Shown: positions 1 to 8,682 of the stretch, one piece after another
Numbering within the stretch: the first letter of the stretch is position 1
Layout of the letters: each line of letters begins with the position of its first letter
NCBI RefSeq assembly: GCF_937920395.1
Contig: NZ_CALEVF010000041.1
Coordinates: forward strand, 1 to 64,000
Direction: 5' to 3'
From: an uncultured Clostridium sp.
GTDB lineage: Bacteria > Bacillota > Clostridia > Clostridiales > Clostridiaceae
DNA: 64,000 nt
Notes under the pieces: model-generated
Told to the model about the DNA's origin: nothing
Databases searched by the model: none
Seen by the model: only the letters and a program-made list of their open reading frames with translations
Position numbers and translations under genes: made by a program

Positions 1-7
1 ACATAAG

Positions 8-1030
8 ATGAATGGGCGGTCACATCAAAAGATAGCAATGTTATCATACGCAATAACAGCAACAGTACCCATAATTAATTCAATGACACTATTCAATAAT
101 AAATATATTCATGTTTCAATGGGAATAAGTCTTGTAGGTCTTTGCACGGCATCTCTTGCTGGATTACTTGTTGATGCAGATAGTCAAAATAGTAAGATAA
201 ACCATATGAGTCCACTTACAGGTAGAAGTAATAAAGCAGTAAATAACATAGAAAAGCTATTAAAATTATTATTAAGATTATTTCTTGGTATTGGACTTTG
301 TGCACTAACACTAATATATTCAACAGCGATTATATCGCAATTAACAAGAATAAACTTTATAGGTAGTTATTCTAAACTATATACATATTTTCTGGCCTTT
401 ATTTTTCTGGTTATAGGTATGTCTAATGAGAAAGTTTATAAGAAAATCCCTATAATTGGACTATTATATAAGAAGTTGTCATCATTAATAAATAAAGGAT
501 TAAATGATTTTAAAAAAACTAACATGTTTTTAACATATGTTGCATCAAGCGTTGTATTAGCGTTATACAACATATCAAATACGAATGATATATATATATA
601 TATTATCTGTGTCTTATTAATATGTATTGCTGTATTCCCTCATAGGAGTTTTTTACACTCAATTGAGGGAGTAATTGTTTTTACTATTTCAGCTTCATAC
701 ATTTTTAATAAATTAGGTTATGAATATTTAACAGGATGTTTTTTTGTAGGATATATAAGCCATATTTATTGGGGTGATATATTTACAAAGGAAGGTGTAC
801 CAATCCTCTCTTCACCAAGATTTATTGCTTTATTATTGAAAAAAATAGGGATTCGTAATGATTTTGTTTGTATATTAGAAAAAGTAGGCAAATTTAAAGT
901 TAAATTACCGCCTCATATTACAACCGGTTCTGATGCTGGAAATTTATTTGAAATAATCTATATTATAACATTGTTTATTCTAGTAGTAATAAGTCTAATT
1001 GTTTATGGTTGTAATTTCAGAGTAATATAA
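8..1030 (+). CDS. YdjM/DUF457-type membrane-bound metal-dependent hydrolase
   Basis: A 340-residue polytopic membrane protein of the YdjM (DUF457) family, whose members are predicted metal-dependent hydrolases of unknown substrate. The family signatures are visible: GRSHQKI at residues 3-9, an acidic LLVDADSQ block near residue 55, HRSFLHS near residue 217, and GYISHIYWGD with a following EG near residue 250. His and Asp residues in these blocks are the probable metal ligands. Hydrophobic segments lie near residues 10-60, 90-140 and 175-245, with one at the C-terminus. The ATG lies 7 bases from the window edge, so its ribosome binding site cannot be seen and the start is assumed. Family assignment is fairly secure; the function is not known. 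Confidence 0.8.
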   Translation: MNGRSHQKIAMLSYAITATVPIINSMTLFNNKYIHVSMGISLVGLCTASLAGLLVDADSQNSKINHMSPLTGRSNKAVNNIEKLLKLLLRLFLGIGLCALTLIYSTAIISQLTRINFIGSYSKLYTYFLAFIFLVIGMSNEKVYKKIPIIGLLYKKLSSLINKGLNDFKKTNMFLTYVASSVVLALYNISNTNDIYIYIICVLLICIAVFPHRSFLHSIEGVIVFTISASYIFNKLGYEYLTGCFFVGYISHIYWGDIFTKEGVPILSSPRFIALLLKKIGIRNDFVCILEKVGKFKVKLPPHITTGSDAGNLFEIIYIITLFILVVISLIVYGCNFRVI

Positions 1031-1108
1031 AACAATATGATTTTGGCATTAGTTTGAATCTTGGTATATAATTAAAGATATACAAATAGAAATTAAAGGA
1101 GATTTTTT

Positions 1109-1831
1109 ATGAAATTTGTCGCAGATTTACATACACATACTGTAGTTAGTGGTCATGCGTATAGTACTTTAATGGAAAATGCAAAATATGCTAGTGAAAT
1201 AGGTCTTAAAATATTAGGAGTTACAGACCATGGACCTAATATGCCTGGTGCTCCTGATGCTTGGTATTTTGGTAATTTTAAAGTACTCCCAAGAAAGTTG
1301 TTTGGAGTTAAAATGCTTTATGGATGCGAAGCAAATATAATTGATTCTGAAGGTAATTTAGATATTTCCTCGGAACTTCAACACAATCTCGATGTCATGA
1401 TAATAAGTATGCATGAGCCTCTAATGGAAGGCGGAAAAAGTACAGACTTTAATACAGCAATTATTCTAAAAGCTATGGATAATCCTTATGTAAATATTTT
1501 GGGACACATGGGTAATCCAAAATTCCCTATTCATGAAGAAGAAATAGTTAAAAAAGCAAAGCAGAAAAATATATTAGTAGAAATAAATAACAGTTCTTTT
1601 GTATCTTCTAGAATAGGTAGTGACAAAAATTGTACTAATATTGCAAAACTTTGTATGGAATTTGGAGTAAAAATCATTGTAAATAGTGATGCTCATTTCT
1701 GTTATTCTATTGCAAATTTTTCTGTTGCTGAAAAGATGCTTACAGAAATACATATGCCTGAAGAACTTATTATTAATTCAACTGAAGAAAGATTAACAAC
1801 ATTTCTTAATGAAAAAGGTAGAAAGATCTAA
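1109..1831 (+). CDS. PHP-domain phosphoesterase, YcdX-like
   Basis: This 240-residue protein is a PHP-superfamily phosphoesterase of the YcdX type. It has the DLHTHT metal-binding motif at residues 6-11, VTDHGPNMPGAP near residue 38, a Glu in the YGCEAN block near residue 71, LGHMGNP near residue 131 and the terminal NSDAHF motif near residue 193. These supply the His/Asp/Glu ligands of the expected multinuclear metal site. The start is well supported by AAAGGAG six bases upstream. It stands alone between the preceding membrane protein and a strong terminator. Family members act on phosphoesters in the cytoplasm; the physiological substrate cannot be told from sequence. Confidence 0.88.
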   Translation: MKFVADLHTHTVVSGHAYSTLMENAKYASEIGLKILGVTDHGPNMPGAPDAWYFGNFKVLPRKLFGVKMLYGCEANIIDSEGNLDISSELQHNLDVMIISMHEPLMEGGKSTDFNTAIILKAMDNPYVNILGHMGNPKFPIHEEEIVKKAKQKNILVEINNSSFVSSRIGSDKNCTNIAKLCMEFGVKIIVNSDAHFCYSIANFSVAEKMLTEIHMPEELIINSTEERLTTFLNEKGRKI

Positions 1832-1883
1832 TATATTAACCTAACTAATTAAGCATATAAATATTGCGTTTTAAAACTATTAT

Positions 1884-1925
1884 AACAAACAGAGCTTTGC
1901 AACTTTTATGCAAGCTATGTTTGTT
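1884..1925 (+). terminator. Rho-independent terminator after the PHP gene
   Basis: AACAAAC..AGCTTTGCA pairs with TGCAAGCTATGTTTGTT and is followed directly by ATTTTTT. The plus-strand T-tract fits termination of the upstream PHP gene. It may also serve the converging minus-strand gene that stops at 1985. Confidence 0.85.
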
Positions 1926-1984
1926 ATTTTTTAGTACTCTAAGTAAACTATATATGACTTTACTCTTTCATATTTTGTATGTTT

Positions 1985-2314
1985 TTACTCCTCTTTTTGT
2001 TTTTTTAATTCTAATCCATCAAGTGCTTTCTCCATTGCAACCCCTACATCGCCTACAACTTCATCACCGAATTCTTCCAAGGTATGTTTAATCTCATTTC
2101 TCTTAGTGTTTATATCTTCATTATCAGTTTTAGGCTCGGTGACATCAATATCATTTTTCTCCTCTATTCGGCTTTGAGCTAATAATCTTTTAGTAACCCC
2201 GCCTATAACAATACCTATAAGTGATAAGAGTGCAAAACCTTTTACTAAGTTTACCTTTTTTTTCTTTTTTTCTTTGTATTTATTGATTTTTGAAACTCCA
2301 CTTAAATAATTCAT
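1985..2314 (-). CDS. Small single-pass membrane protein, function unknown
   Basis: A 109-residue protein that I do not recognise. A Lys-rich stretch near residues 13-22 is followed by one hydrophobic segment (about residues 24-42). The rest is an acidic, charged, probably cytoplasmic or surface-exposed tail rich in Asp, Glu and Lys. A longer reading frame begins 57 bases upstream, but the ATG at 2314 has a clear GGAGGG site seven bases before it, so that start was chosen. It is transcribed divergently from the acyltransferase at 2496 and ends at the shared terminator region near 1900. No catalytic motif is visible. Confidence 0.7.
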   Translation of the reverse strand: MNYLSGVSKINKYKEKKKKKVNLVKGFALLSLIGIVIGGVTKRLLAQSRIEEKNDIDVTEPKTDNEDINTKRNEIKHTLEEFGDEVVGDVGVAMEKALDGLELKKQKEE

Positions 2315-2495
2315 AATAACCCTCCTAAATAAAATTAATATTTTTACAACGTTTCTTATATTGTTTCCCATTTTTATAAAAAAATTCTGTTAAATAAAAG
2401 AGTCTTTTTATTGTGTATTCTGTTATAATACATTTATTAGATATAAATTGTAGTATTATGTCTATAATTATCGTTTTTTAGTAGAAAGAAGGTAT

Positions 2496-3986
2496 ATGAT
2501 GCTATTCACTTCAATAAAGTTCTTAATATTTTTTTTTATGGCTTCTATTTTATATTATGTACTACCACATAAATTTCAATGGTTTTGGCTGCTAATATGC
2601 AGTTATTTCTTTTATATGGTTTTAAATCCTAAATATGAAATATTAATAGCTGCATCAACTATCATCACATATTTAAGTGGTTTATTAATTGAAAATGCAA
2701 ATAAAATAAGTAATGAAAAAAAATCTATTCAATTGAAAAAAATGTGGGTTTTCGCAAGCTTTTCTATTAATTTTGGTATATTATTTTTGTTCAAATATTA
2801 TAATTTTTTTAATGAGAGTTTATCGCGGTTACTCCATGTATTTAGCATATCAAATCATGCACCATCTTTTGAATATTTACTGCCTTTAGGTATATCATTC
2901 TATACCCTTCAAGCTCTCAGCTATACTGTAGATGTTTATAGAAAAGATGTTCGTGCTGAAAAGAACATAGGAAAATTTGCTTTATTTGTATCATTCTTTC
3001 CTCAAGTAGTTGCAGGTCCTATTGAAAAATCTAAAAATATGTTACATCAATTTGACGAGAATCATAGTTTTAATTATGATAGAGTTAAAAACGGTCTATT
3101 GCTAATGTTATGGGGTGTTTTCATCAAAATAGTAATATCAGATAGATTAGCAGTACTTATTAACACTGTGTACAAAAGCCCTAATAACTATAAAGGTTTT
3201 ACAATTTTTATAGCTACATTGTTTTTCAGTTTTCAAATTTACTGTGATTTTATGTCATATTCAGATATAGCAAGGGGTGCTGTAGAGGTCTTAGGTTTTA
3301 AGGTAACTAATAATTTTCACCAACCTTACTTATCAAAAACAATAAAAGAATTTTGGAGCAACTGGCACATATCACTAACTAGCTGGTTTAAAGACTATTT
3401 ATATTTTCCACTAGGTGGAAATATATCTGGAAAATCAAGGGATAATTATAATATTATGATTGTATTCCTAATAAGTGGTTTATGGCATGGAGCTACCTTT
3501 AATTTTATTATTTGGGGTGGACTTCACGGAATTTATCAGATTACAGAGAATTTTACTAAACCCTTAAGAAAAAGAATAGTAAAAACTCTTAAAATTAAAA
3601 CAGAAGTTTTTAGTTTTAAATTTTTTCAAGTATTTATAACTTTTATGCTTGTCAATTTTGCTTGGATATTTTTTAGAGCTAGTTCATTATCAACGGCTAT
3701 AACAATAATTAAAAACATTTTTTATTTTAATCCTTGGGTACTTATTAATGGTTCTATTTTCAAACTGGGATTAGATTCAAAAGATTTTCAATTTGCACTT
3801 GTTGGTATAATTTTAGTTCTAACAGTAGATATATTGCGCCGAACAAAAAATTTACGAAATGTACTAGCAAAACAAAACATAATGTTTAGATGGATAACGT
3901 ATGTAGGTGCAGCTTTAGTCATTTTAATTTTTGGATTGTATGGACCTGGATACAGCATGCAACAGTTTATCTATTCACAATTTTAG
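2496..3986 (+). CDS. MBOAT family membrane O-acyltransferase (AlgI/DltB-like)
   Basis: A 496-residue polytopic membrane-bound O-acyltransferase. Typical AlgI/PatA-type blocks are present: PLGISFYTLQALSYTVDVYR near residue 131, FPQVVAGPIEK near 168, EFWSNWHISLTSWFKDYLYFP near 286, and GLWHGATFNFIIWGGLHG near 328, whose His is the family's essential residue. Such proteins carry acyl (often acetyl) groups across the membrane for transfer to cell-surface or exported polysaccharide. Two in-frame ATGs occur (2496 and 2499) after GAAGGT; either could be used. The gene is 11 bases ahead of an SGNH-type partner, the usual arrangement for these systems, and a polysaccharide deacetylase follows. The glycan substrate is unknown. 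Confidence 0.92.
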   Translation: MMLFTSIKFLIFFFMASILYYVLPHKFQWFWLLICSYFFYMVLNPKYEILIAASTIITYLSGLLIENANKISNEKKSIQLKKMWVFASFSINFGILFLFKYYNFFNESLSRLLHVFSISNHAPSFEYLLPLGISFYTLQALSYTVDVYRKDVRAEKNIGKFALFVSFFPQVVAGPIEKSKNMLHQFDENHSFNYDRVKNGLLLMLWGVFIKIVISDRLAVLINTVYKSPNNYKGFTIFIATLFFSFQIYCDFMSYSDIARGAVEVLGFKVTNNFHQPYLSKTIKEFWSNWHISLTSWFKDYLYFPLGGNISGKSRDNYNIMIVFLISGLWHGATFNFIIWGGLHGIYQITENFTKPLRKRIVKTLKIKTEVFSFKFFQVFITFMLVNFAWIFFRASSLSTAITIIKNIFYFNPWVLINGSIFKLGLDSKDFQFALVGIILVLTVDILRRTKNLRNVLAKQNIMFRWITYVGAALVILIFGLYGPGYSMQQFIYSQF

Positions 3987-3997
3987 GAGGATTTTGC

Positions 3998-5044
3998 ATG
4001 CTTAAAAAGTCATTTTTAAAAGGAATTAGTTTTGTAATTATATTATTGATCCTTATTGTAACTCTTGATTACATTTTTATTGTAAAAACAAATCATCGTG
4101 CTAAACTTACGCAAGGTTTATATACTAATACAGGCGATTCATTTGATGTGGTGTTATTAGGTTCAAGCCATATGGATGCTTTAATAAATCCAAACGTATT
4201 ATGGAAACAGTTTGGAATAACAAGCTTTGACTACGCTACTGGAGGTCAACCAATAGATGTAACCTACTATTTATTAAAAGAAGTTTTGAAAAAGCATAAA
4301 AATCCGATCGTAGTAGTAGATTTATATTATTTAGGCTCAACTACTAAATTTGGTGACGAGGGTTATACAAGAACTGCTTTGGATAACATTAAGTTTTCTA
4401 TGAATAAGGTACAAGCTATTCTTAATACTACACCAAATGACCAATGGCTCAATTATTTTTTTCCTATTTTCAAATATCATGATCGTTGGAAAGAACTAAC
4501 AGAGACGGATTTTAATTTTGATACTGATGAAACATATTATAGAAAAGGCTTTAACGCTAGTCATGATTTGTATGGGAAAGCGAATGCTTCAAATTCTTTG
4601 ACGACAGAAAAATCACCTCTTCCACCAAAGACTGAAGCATATTTAAATAAAATGATTGCTTTATCTAAAAAAGAAAAATTCAAATTAATTTTCACCAATG
4701 CTCCACATGATTATAGTCAAACATCTGGGTCAAAAATTTGGGTGAGTCAGCCTGCAAAGATGTTTAATAAGGTTGCTGAAATAACAAAATTAAATAACAT
4801 TCCGTTTATTAATTATAACAAAATGACAATAGAATTAGGTTTTGATTTTAAAAAAGATATGGTTAACATTGGGCACCTAAATATCTTTGGATCCAATAAA
4901 GTTACAGTGAATTTTGGTAAATATTTAAAATCGAATTATAAATTATCAGATCATCGTAATGATAAAAAATATGAAAAATGGAATTCTGACTATATTCTTT
5001 ATATCCATTCTGAAAAAGTTATTGATATTAAAAATTCTAAATAA
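3998..5044 (+). CDS. SGNH-fold membrane-anchored partner of the MBOAT acyltransferase
   Basis: This 348-residue protein has an N-terminal membrane anchor (about residues 8-30) and an extracytoplasmic SGNH-like domain. The block VVLLGSSHMDALINP (residues 51-65) holds the probable Ser nucleophile, Ser57. A late GHLNIFGSNK block (roughly residue 290 onward) supplies the C-terminal His and resembles the DltD/AlgJ and DUF1574-type partners of MBOAT proteins. A longer frame upstream overlaps the MBOAT gene, but the ATG at 3998 is preceded by TAGGAGG at ideal distance and starts a normal anchor sequence. The two genes are almost certainly co-transcribed. The inferred job is final transfer of the acyl group to an exported glycan. 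Confidence 0.82.
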   Translation: MLKKSFLKGISFVIILLILIVTLDYIFIVKTNHRAKLTQGLYTNTGDSFDVVLLGSSHMDALINPNVLWKQFGITSFDYATGGQPIDVTYYLLKEVLKKHKNPIVVVDLYYLGSTTKFGDEGYTRTALDNIKFSMNKVQAILNTTPNDQWLNYFFPIFKYHDRWKELTETDFNFDTDETYYRKGFNASHDLYGKANASNSLTTEKSPLPPKTEAYLNKMIALSKKEKFKLIFTNAPHDYSQTSGSKIWVSQPAKMFNKVAEITKLNNIPFINYNKMTIELGFDFKKDMVNIGHLNIFGSNKVTVNFGKYLKSNYKLSDHRNDKKYEKWNSDYILYIHSEKVIDIKNSK

Positions 5045-5045
5045 T

Positions 5046-5062
5046 GTTTATTTAGAATAAAC
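5046..5062 (+). terminator. Weak hairpin after the acylation pair
   Basis: GTTTATT and AATAAAC form a 7-bp stem with a 3-base loop. A short T-rich stretch follows 7-12 bases later. It could be a weak terminator ahead of the deacetylase gene. Confidence 0.35.
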
Positions 5063-5123
5063 GCATATTGTTTTCACATATCTACCATACTTATATTAAA
5101 ATAAATATAAAATGGGGGATAAT

Positions 5124-5969
5124 ATGAATTTGCATAAAAAAACGCCATTAATAATTATAATTGCTATTCTAATAGGATCTATAGGTCTACTCTACAAATC
5201 TTATGGTTTGATTATACATAAAGAAATAACTACGATTAATGCAGCAAAAACAATTAAACAAGCTAGTGTAAAACCTGTTTTTATCCATAAATCTGTTGAT
5301 TCTTTAAATAATATTAAAATACCAATCTTAATGTATCATTCTATAAGTTATGAAAAAGGAAATATACTTAGGCTTCCTAAAGTGAAATTTACAAGCCAAA
5401 TGAAATACCTTAAAGATAACAATTATACAACAATAACCTTAGATGAGCTTTATAGCTATATGAAGACAGGGGGAAATTTACCGAGTAAACCTATAGTTAT
5501 AACCTTTGATGATGGGTACAAGGATAACTATACGAATGCATATCCTATATTAAAAGAATTCAACCAAAAAGCTACTGTATTTGTAATTACTAATACTATT
5601 GACTACGACCAAAATTATTTAACTTCCAAAGAAATAAAATTAATGGATTCTAATAATGTAAGAATAGAAAGTCATACCTCATCTCATGAACACTTAGATA
5701 AAATATCATATATAGATAGTTTGAATACAATGAAAAATTCAAAAATGAAATTAGAAAAAATTTTAAATAGACAAATTGATTACATAGCATATCCTTATGG
5801 GGGATACACTCTAAATACTATAAAAGCTGCAAAACAAGCAGGTTATAAATTAGCTTTTTCAACAGAATTTGGTTTAATAGATAAAACTAACAATATTTAT
5901 TCATTAGGTAGAATTTTTGTTAATTCAAATTTTACTCTTGAACAATTTAAAGCAAAATTGACTCAGTAA
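5124..5969 (+). CDS. Membrane-anchored polysaccharide deacetylase (NodB domain)
   Basis: A 281-residue protein with a signal anchor (about residues 8-30) and a NodB carbohydrate-esterase-4 domain. The motifs appear in order: PILMYHSIS (residues 67-75), PIVITFDDGYKDN (123-135; Asp129 base and Asp130 metal ligand), ESHTSSHEHL (182-191; metal-binding His184 and His188) and IAYPYGGY (221-228). This predicts extracytoplasmic removal of N- or O-acetyl groups from a glycan such as peptidoglycan or exopolysaccharide. An ATG 12 bases earlier is overlapped by the GGGGGAT ribosome binding site, so 5124 was chosen. Next to the acyltransferase pair it suggests a small glycan-modification locus. Confidence 0.9.
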   Translation: MNLHKKTPLIIIIAILIGSIGLLYKSYGLIIHKEITTINAAKTIKQASVKPVFIHKSVDSLNNIKIPILMYHSISYEKGNILRLPKVKFTSQMKYLKDNNYTTITLDELYSYMKTGGNLPSKPIVITFDDGYKDNYTNAYPILKEFNQKATVFVITNTIDYDQNYLTSKEIKLMDSNNVRIESHTSSHEHLDKISYIDSLNTMKNSKMKLEKILNRQIDYIAYPYGGYTLNTIKAAKQAGYKLAFSTEFGLIDKTNNIYSLGRIFVNSNFTLEQFKAKLTQ

Positions 5970-5981
5970 ATTAATAATATT

Positions 5982-6641
5982 CTACAATAAGGCCATTAAG
6001 ATCGGGATTACTATTAAAGTACCTACCGTTGAAATTGCTATCATTAATGAAGCAAAATCATAATCAGAATTGTAAGCCCTTGCGATTATAGCTGAATTTG
6101 CCATAACTGGCATAGCGGCCTGTATAACAAAAACTGATGCCATAAGATGTGGTATATGGAACACTGGTGCAATTAGTATTACAAGTATTGGTGATATCAC
6201 AAATCTGCCTATTAATACCCAAATTATATCTAAACTAAATTTTACTGACTTTAAATCTACTAAATAAATAGATGCGCCGATAAAAAACATGGATAATGGA
6301 GTTGTAATACTTCCCAAGCTTTTACTTGTATCCATAAGAAATAAAGGCAATTTAACATTCAATAAAACTAGAAGTATTCCAAAAATAAAACCAATTAGCG
6401 GTAGAGATAATATTTTTCTGATAAATTTCATTGAAAACTTTTTTTTAGTTTCCATGTTTCCATCTTTAGTTATTTCATATACACCTATGGTCCAAAAGAA
6501 TGTTGTATTAGCAATATAATAAAGTAATACATAAGGCACACTCTTTTCTCCAAATAATGCCAGATTAACTGGCAGACCCATAAATATCGTATTTGAATTA
6601 AAGAACATAGATACAAAAAGTCCACGCCTGTTATTTTTAAC
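5982..6641 (-). pseudogene. 5'-truncated AEC (auxin efflux carrier-like) permease remnant
   Basis: The frame encodes the last two-thirds of an AEC-family permease: a conserved NSNTIFMGLPVNLALFG block, then about six hydrophobic segments to a normal C-terminus. Family members are usually near 300 residues. Only 208 follow the first ATG (6608), which has no ribosome binding site. In-frame coding similarity continues upstream of that ATG (VKNNRRGLFVS, 6609-6641), where a TAA stops it. In another frame just beyond, AYGRLS may be further remnant, suggesting a frameshift plus loss of the 5' end. It lies downstream of the AraC gene on the same strand. Probably non-functional. Confidence 0.75.
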
Positions 6642-6730
6642 TTAGTCTACCATAGGCTATAACTGCTTACAATAAATTCAGATAATTTGGTGTAGCTATT
6701 ACAAATGAATTATCGTTAAAATGCAAAAAA

Positions 6731-7579
6731 CTATTTAACACGTTTCTTATATTGCATTGGGGCGCAACCTTTTAAGTTTTTAAATACTCTATTAAAAGTT
6801 TTAATGCTATTGAAACCTGACTTATATGCTACTTCCGTAATGGAGTCCTCTTCCTCCATAAGATGCCATTCCGCTTTAGTTATTCTAAAATTATTTAAAT
6901 ACTCAATAAATGTGACACCAGTGTTTTCTTTGAAAAATCTTGTGAAGTAATATAAACTAAAACCAGCAACCTTAGAAATCTCCTCCAGGTTAATATTAGT
7001 TTGATAGTATTTGTCTACATATTGAAATACTTTATCTAATCTTTGAAGCTTTTCGATTTGACGACTCTCAGCCTGCGCCGAATACTCACATTTAGGCATA
7101 TATCTAATTAATATTCCAGCCAAGTCGTAAAGTCTAGCTTTCATAATAAGTTTATAGCCTTCTTTAGCAGCAGTATTCTCATTGATAAGTTGCTGTATTT
7201 GTTTTTCCATGAGGGTATGAATCTCAGTGCCTGGTGTTAAATATTTAGAATGAGTAAACATAGGTTTTATAGTTCTAATATCCTTTGATCCAGAAAGAAA
7301 AGCATCATAAATAGACATTCTAAACTGTATAACGGCCCTATTGCTGGGTTGCATTTCTTTCAAGAAGAAATGCACCTCTCCTGGACCTATTATTAATATT
7401 TCTCTCTTTTTAAGATGGTATAAATCATTACCTATTCCTACTTTAACACTACCTTCTACAAGATAAATAATTTCAATGTCTTCATGCCAATGATGAGGTG
7501 TGCTATCTAGGCCATCATTTAAAAATAATCTAAATGGGAAATCCGGTTCTAGTACTGTCTTTTCAAAACTACCACGCAT
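6731..7579 (-). CDS. AraC family transcriptional regulator with cupin sensor domain
   Basis: A 282-residue regulator. The N-terminal half is a cupin-type AraC ligand-binding domain; the segment HHWHEDIEIIYLVEGSVKVGIG near residues 27-48 is typical. The C-terminal ~100 residues carry two helix-turn-helix motifs, including LEEISKVAGFSLYYFTRFFKENTG and ITEVAYKSGFNSIKTFNRVFK. The ATG at 7579 follows AGGAGGAG at good distance. It is last in the run of two oxidoreductases and two isomerase-like genes, 53 bases behind them and on the same strand, so it probably controls that sugar operon in response to an intermediate or substrate. Confidence 0.92.
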   Translation of the reverse strand: MRGSFEKTVLEPDFPFRLFLNDGLDSTPHHWHEDIEIIYLVEGSVKVGIGNDLYHLKKREILIIGPGEVHFFLKEMQPSNRAVIQFRMSIYDAFLSGSKDIRTIKPMFTHSKYLTPGTEIHTLMEKQIQQLINENTAAKEGYKLIMKARLYDLAGILIRYMPKCEYSAQAESRQIEKLQRLDKVFQYVDKYYQTNINLEEISKVAGFSLYYFTRFFKENTGVTFIEYLNNFRITKAEWHLMEEEDSITEVAYKSGFNSIKTFNRVFKNLKGCAPMQYKKRVK

Positions 7580-7632
7580 AATCTCCTCCTACGTTTATTA
7601 AATATTAAAATATTTCTATGTTCTTAGAATTA

Positions 7633-8661
7633 TTACAACTTAATTCTAACTCTTTTCCTTCCTGATTCATATATAGCGCATATCATTTTTTGAGTTTTTA
7701 TTGCATCCTCTCCTGCTATATCAGGTTGTAATTCAGCACTAATAGATGCGTAATAATTTTTTATCTGTTTTGTATGGCTTGTTCCCCAATATCCCTTTGC
7801 TCCATTTCCATAATCAAAAGTATCATTCGGGTTATTATCTGCAATTAACTCTCTACCATCGTTAAATTTTATATCAGCTTTATCTCCCACCATATTAACC
7901 ATACCTTTCTCACAATGAAGTTCAATTTTTACTGGTGCATCATAAGTATAATAATTAATGGCATGAAATGCAGTTACTACTCCGTTTTTATATTTAATAA
8001 CCCCTTCTGCAGAATCCTCAACCTGAATAATTTTATGAGCTCTATTGCTTGTGTTTGCATCTATGTAATCAATGTCACTATTCACAAACCATCTCATAAG
8101 GTCCATGGTATGAATAGCTTGATCTATAATGACTCCACCACCTTCCATGTCCCAAGTACCCTTCCAGTCACTATTGCTATAGTATTCGTCTGTTCGTTTC
8201 CATGTGACTTCAAGTTTTCCTCCTAGTATCTCACCAAGTTCTCCTGATTTTAATGTATCTTTTATAAGTCTGGATCCAGGATTATATCTATTTTGAAATA
8301 TAACTCCAAGTGTAACCTTATTATCTTTAGCAGTTTTAACCATAGCTTCTGCATCTGAGAGTTTTATAGACATAGGTTTCTCAGTTAATATATGCTTCCC
8401 AAGGTTAGAAGCGTATATTGCCACTTGTGCATGGAGGAAGTGTGGAAGACATATATGCACTACATCAATATCTTCCTTTGAAAGCATTTCCTTATAGTCA
8501 GTATAATAATTACACTTATATTGATCAGCTTTTGCCTTTGCCCTTTCCTCTTTAATGTCGCAAACTGAAACAATTTTTGCATTTTCAATTTCTTTTATAG
8601 ATTGGGCATGCATGGGAAATATATTTCCACACCCAATAATAGCTACATTTAATATTTTCAT
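7633..8661 (-). CDS. Gfo/Idh/MocA family NAD(P)-dependent oxidoreductase (second of two)
   Basis: A 342-residue Gfo/Idh/MocA oxidoreductase. The N-terminal Rossmann motif is AIIGCGNIFPMHAQ (residues 8-21), with the family's KHILTEKPMS block near residue 90 (catalytic Lys of EKP) and a GGGVIIDQAIHTMDLMRWF block near 174 containing the conserved Asp and His. Members oxidise or reduce sugar, inositol or glycoside hydroxyls, often at C3 of a glucose unit. It is 21 bases downstream of a TIM-barrel isomerase-like gene, and a second Gfo/Idh gene starts the same operon. Substrate is not deducible from sequence. Confidence 0.9.
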   Translation of the reverse strand: MKILNVAIIGCGNIFPMHAQSIKEIENAKIVSVCDIKEERAKAKADQYKCNYYTDYKEMLSKEDIDVVHICLPHFLHAQVAIYASNLGKHILTEKPMSIKLSDAEAMVKTAKDNKVTLGVIFQNRYNPGSRLIKDTLKSGELGEILGGKLEVTWKRTDEYYSNSDWKGTWDMEGGGVIIDQAIHTMDLMRWFVNSDIDYIDANTSNRAHKIIQVEDSAEGVIKYKNGVVTAFHAINYYTYDAPVKIELHCEKGMVNMVGDKADIKFNDGRELIADNNPNDTFDYGNGAKGYWGTSHTKQIKNYYASISAELQPDIAGEDAIKTQKMICAIYESGRKRVRIKL

Positions 8662-8682
8662 ATCAACATCTCCTAAATAACT

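Noticed and set aside
560..605. Short TA-alternating tracts such as the one near 588-601 as repeats or origins
   Set aside because: They are simple AT-rich coding or leader sequence without DnaA boxes or periodic structure.
1864..2091. 75-codon plus-strand frame after the PHP gene
   Set aside because: It begins in the terminator region at a non-ATG codon and overlaps the minus-strand small membrane protein.
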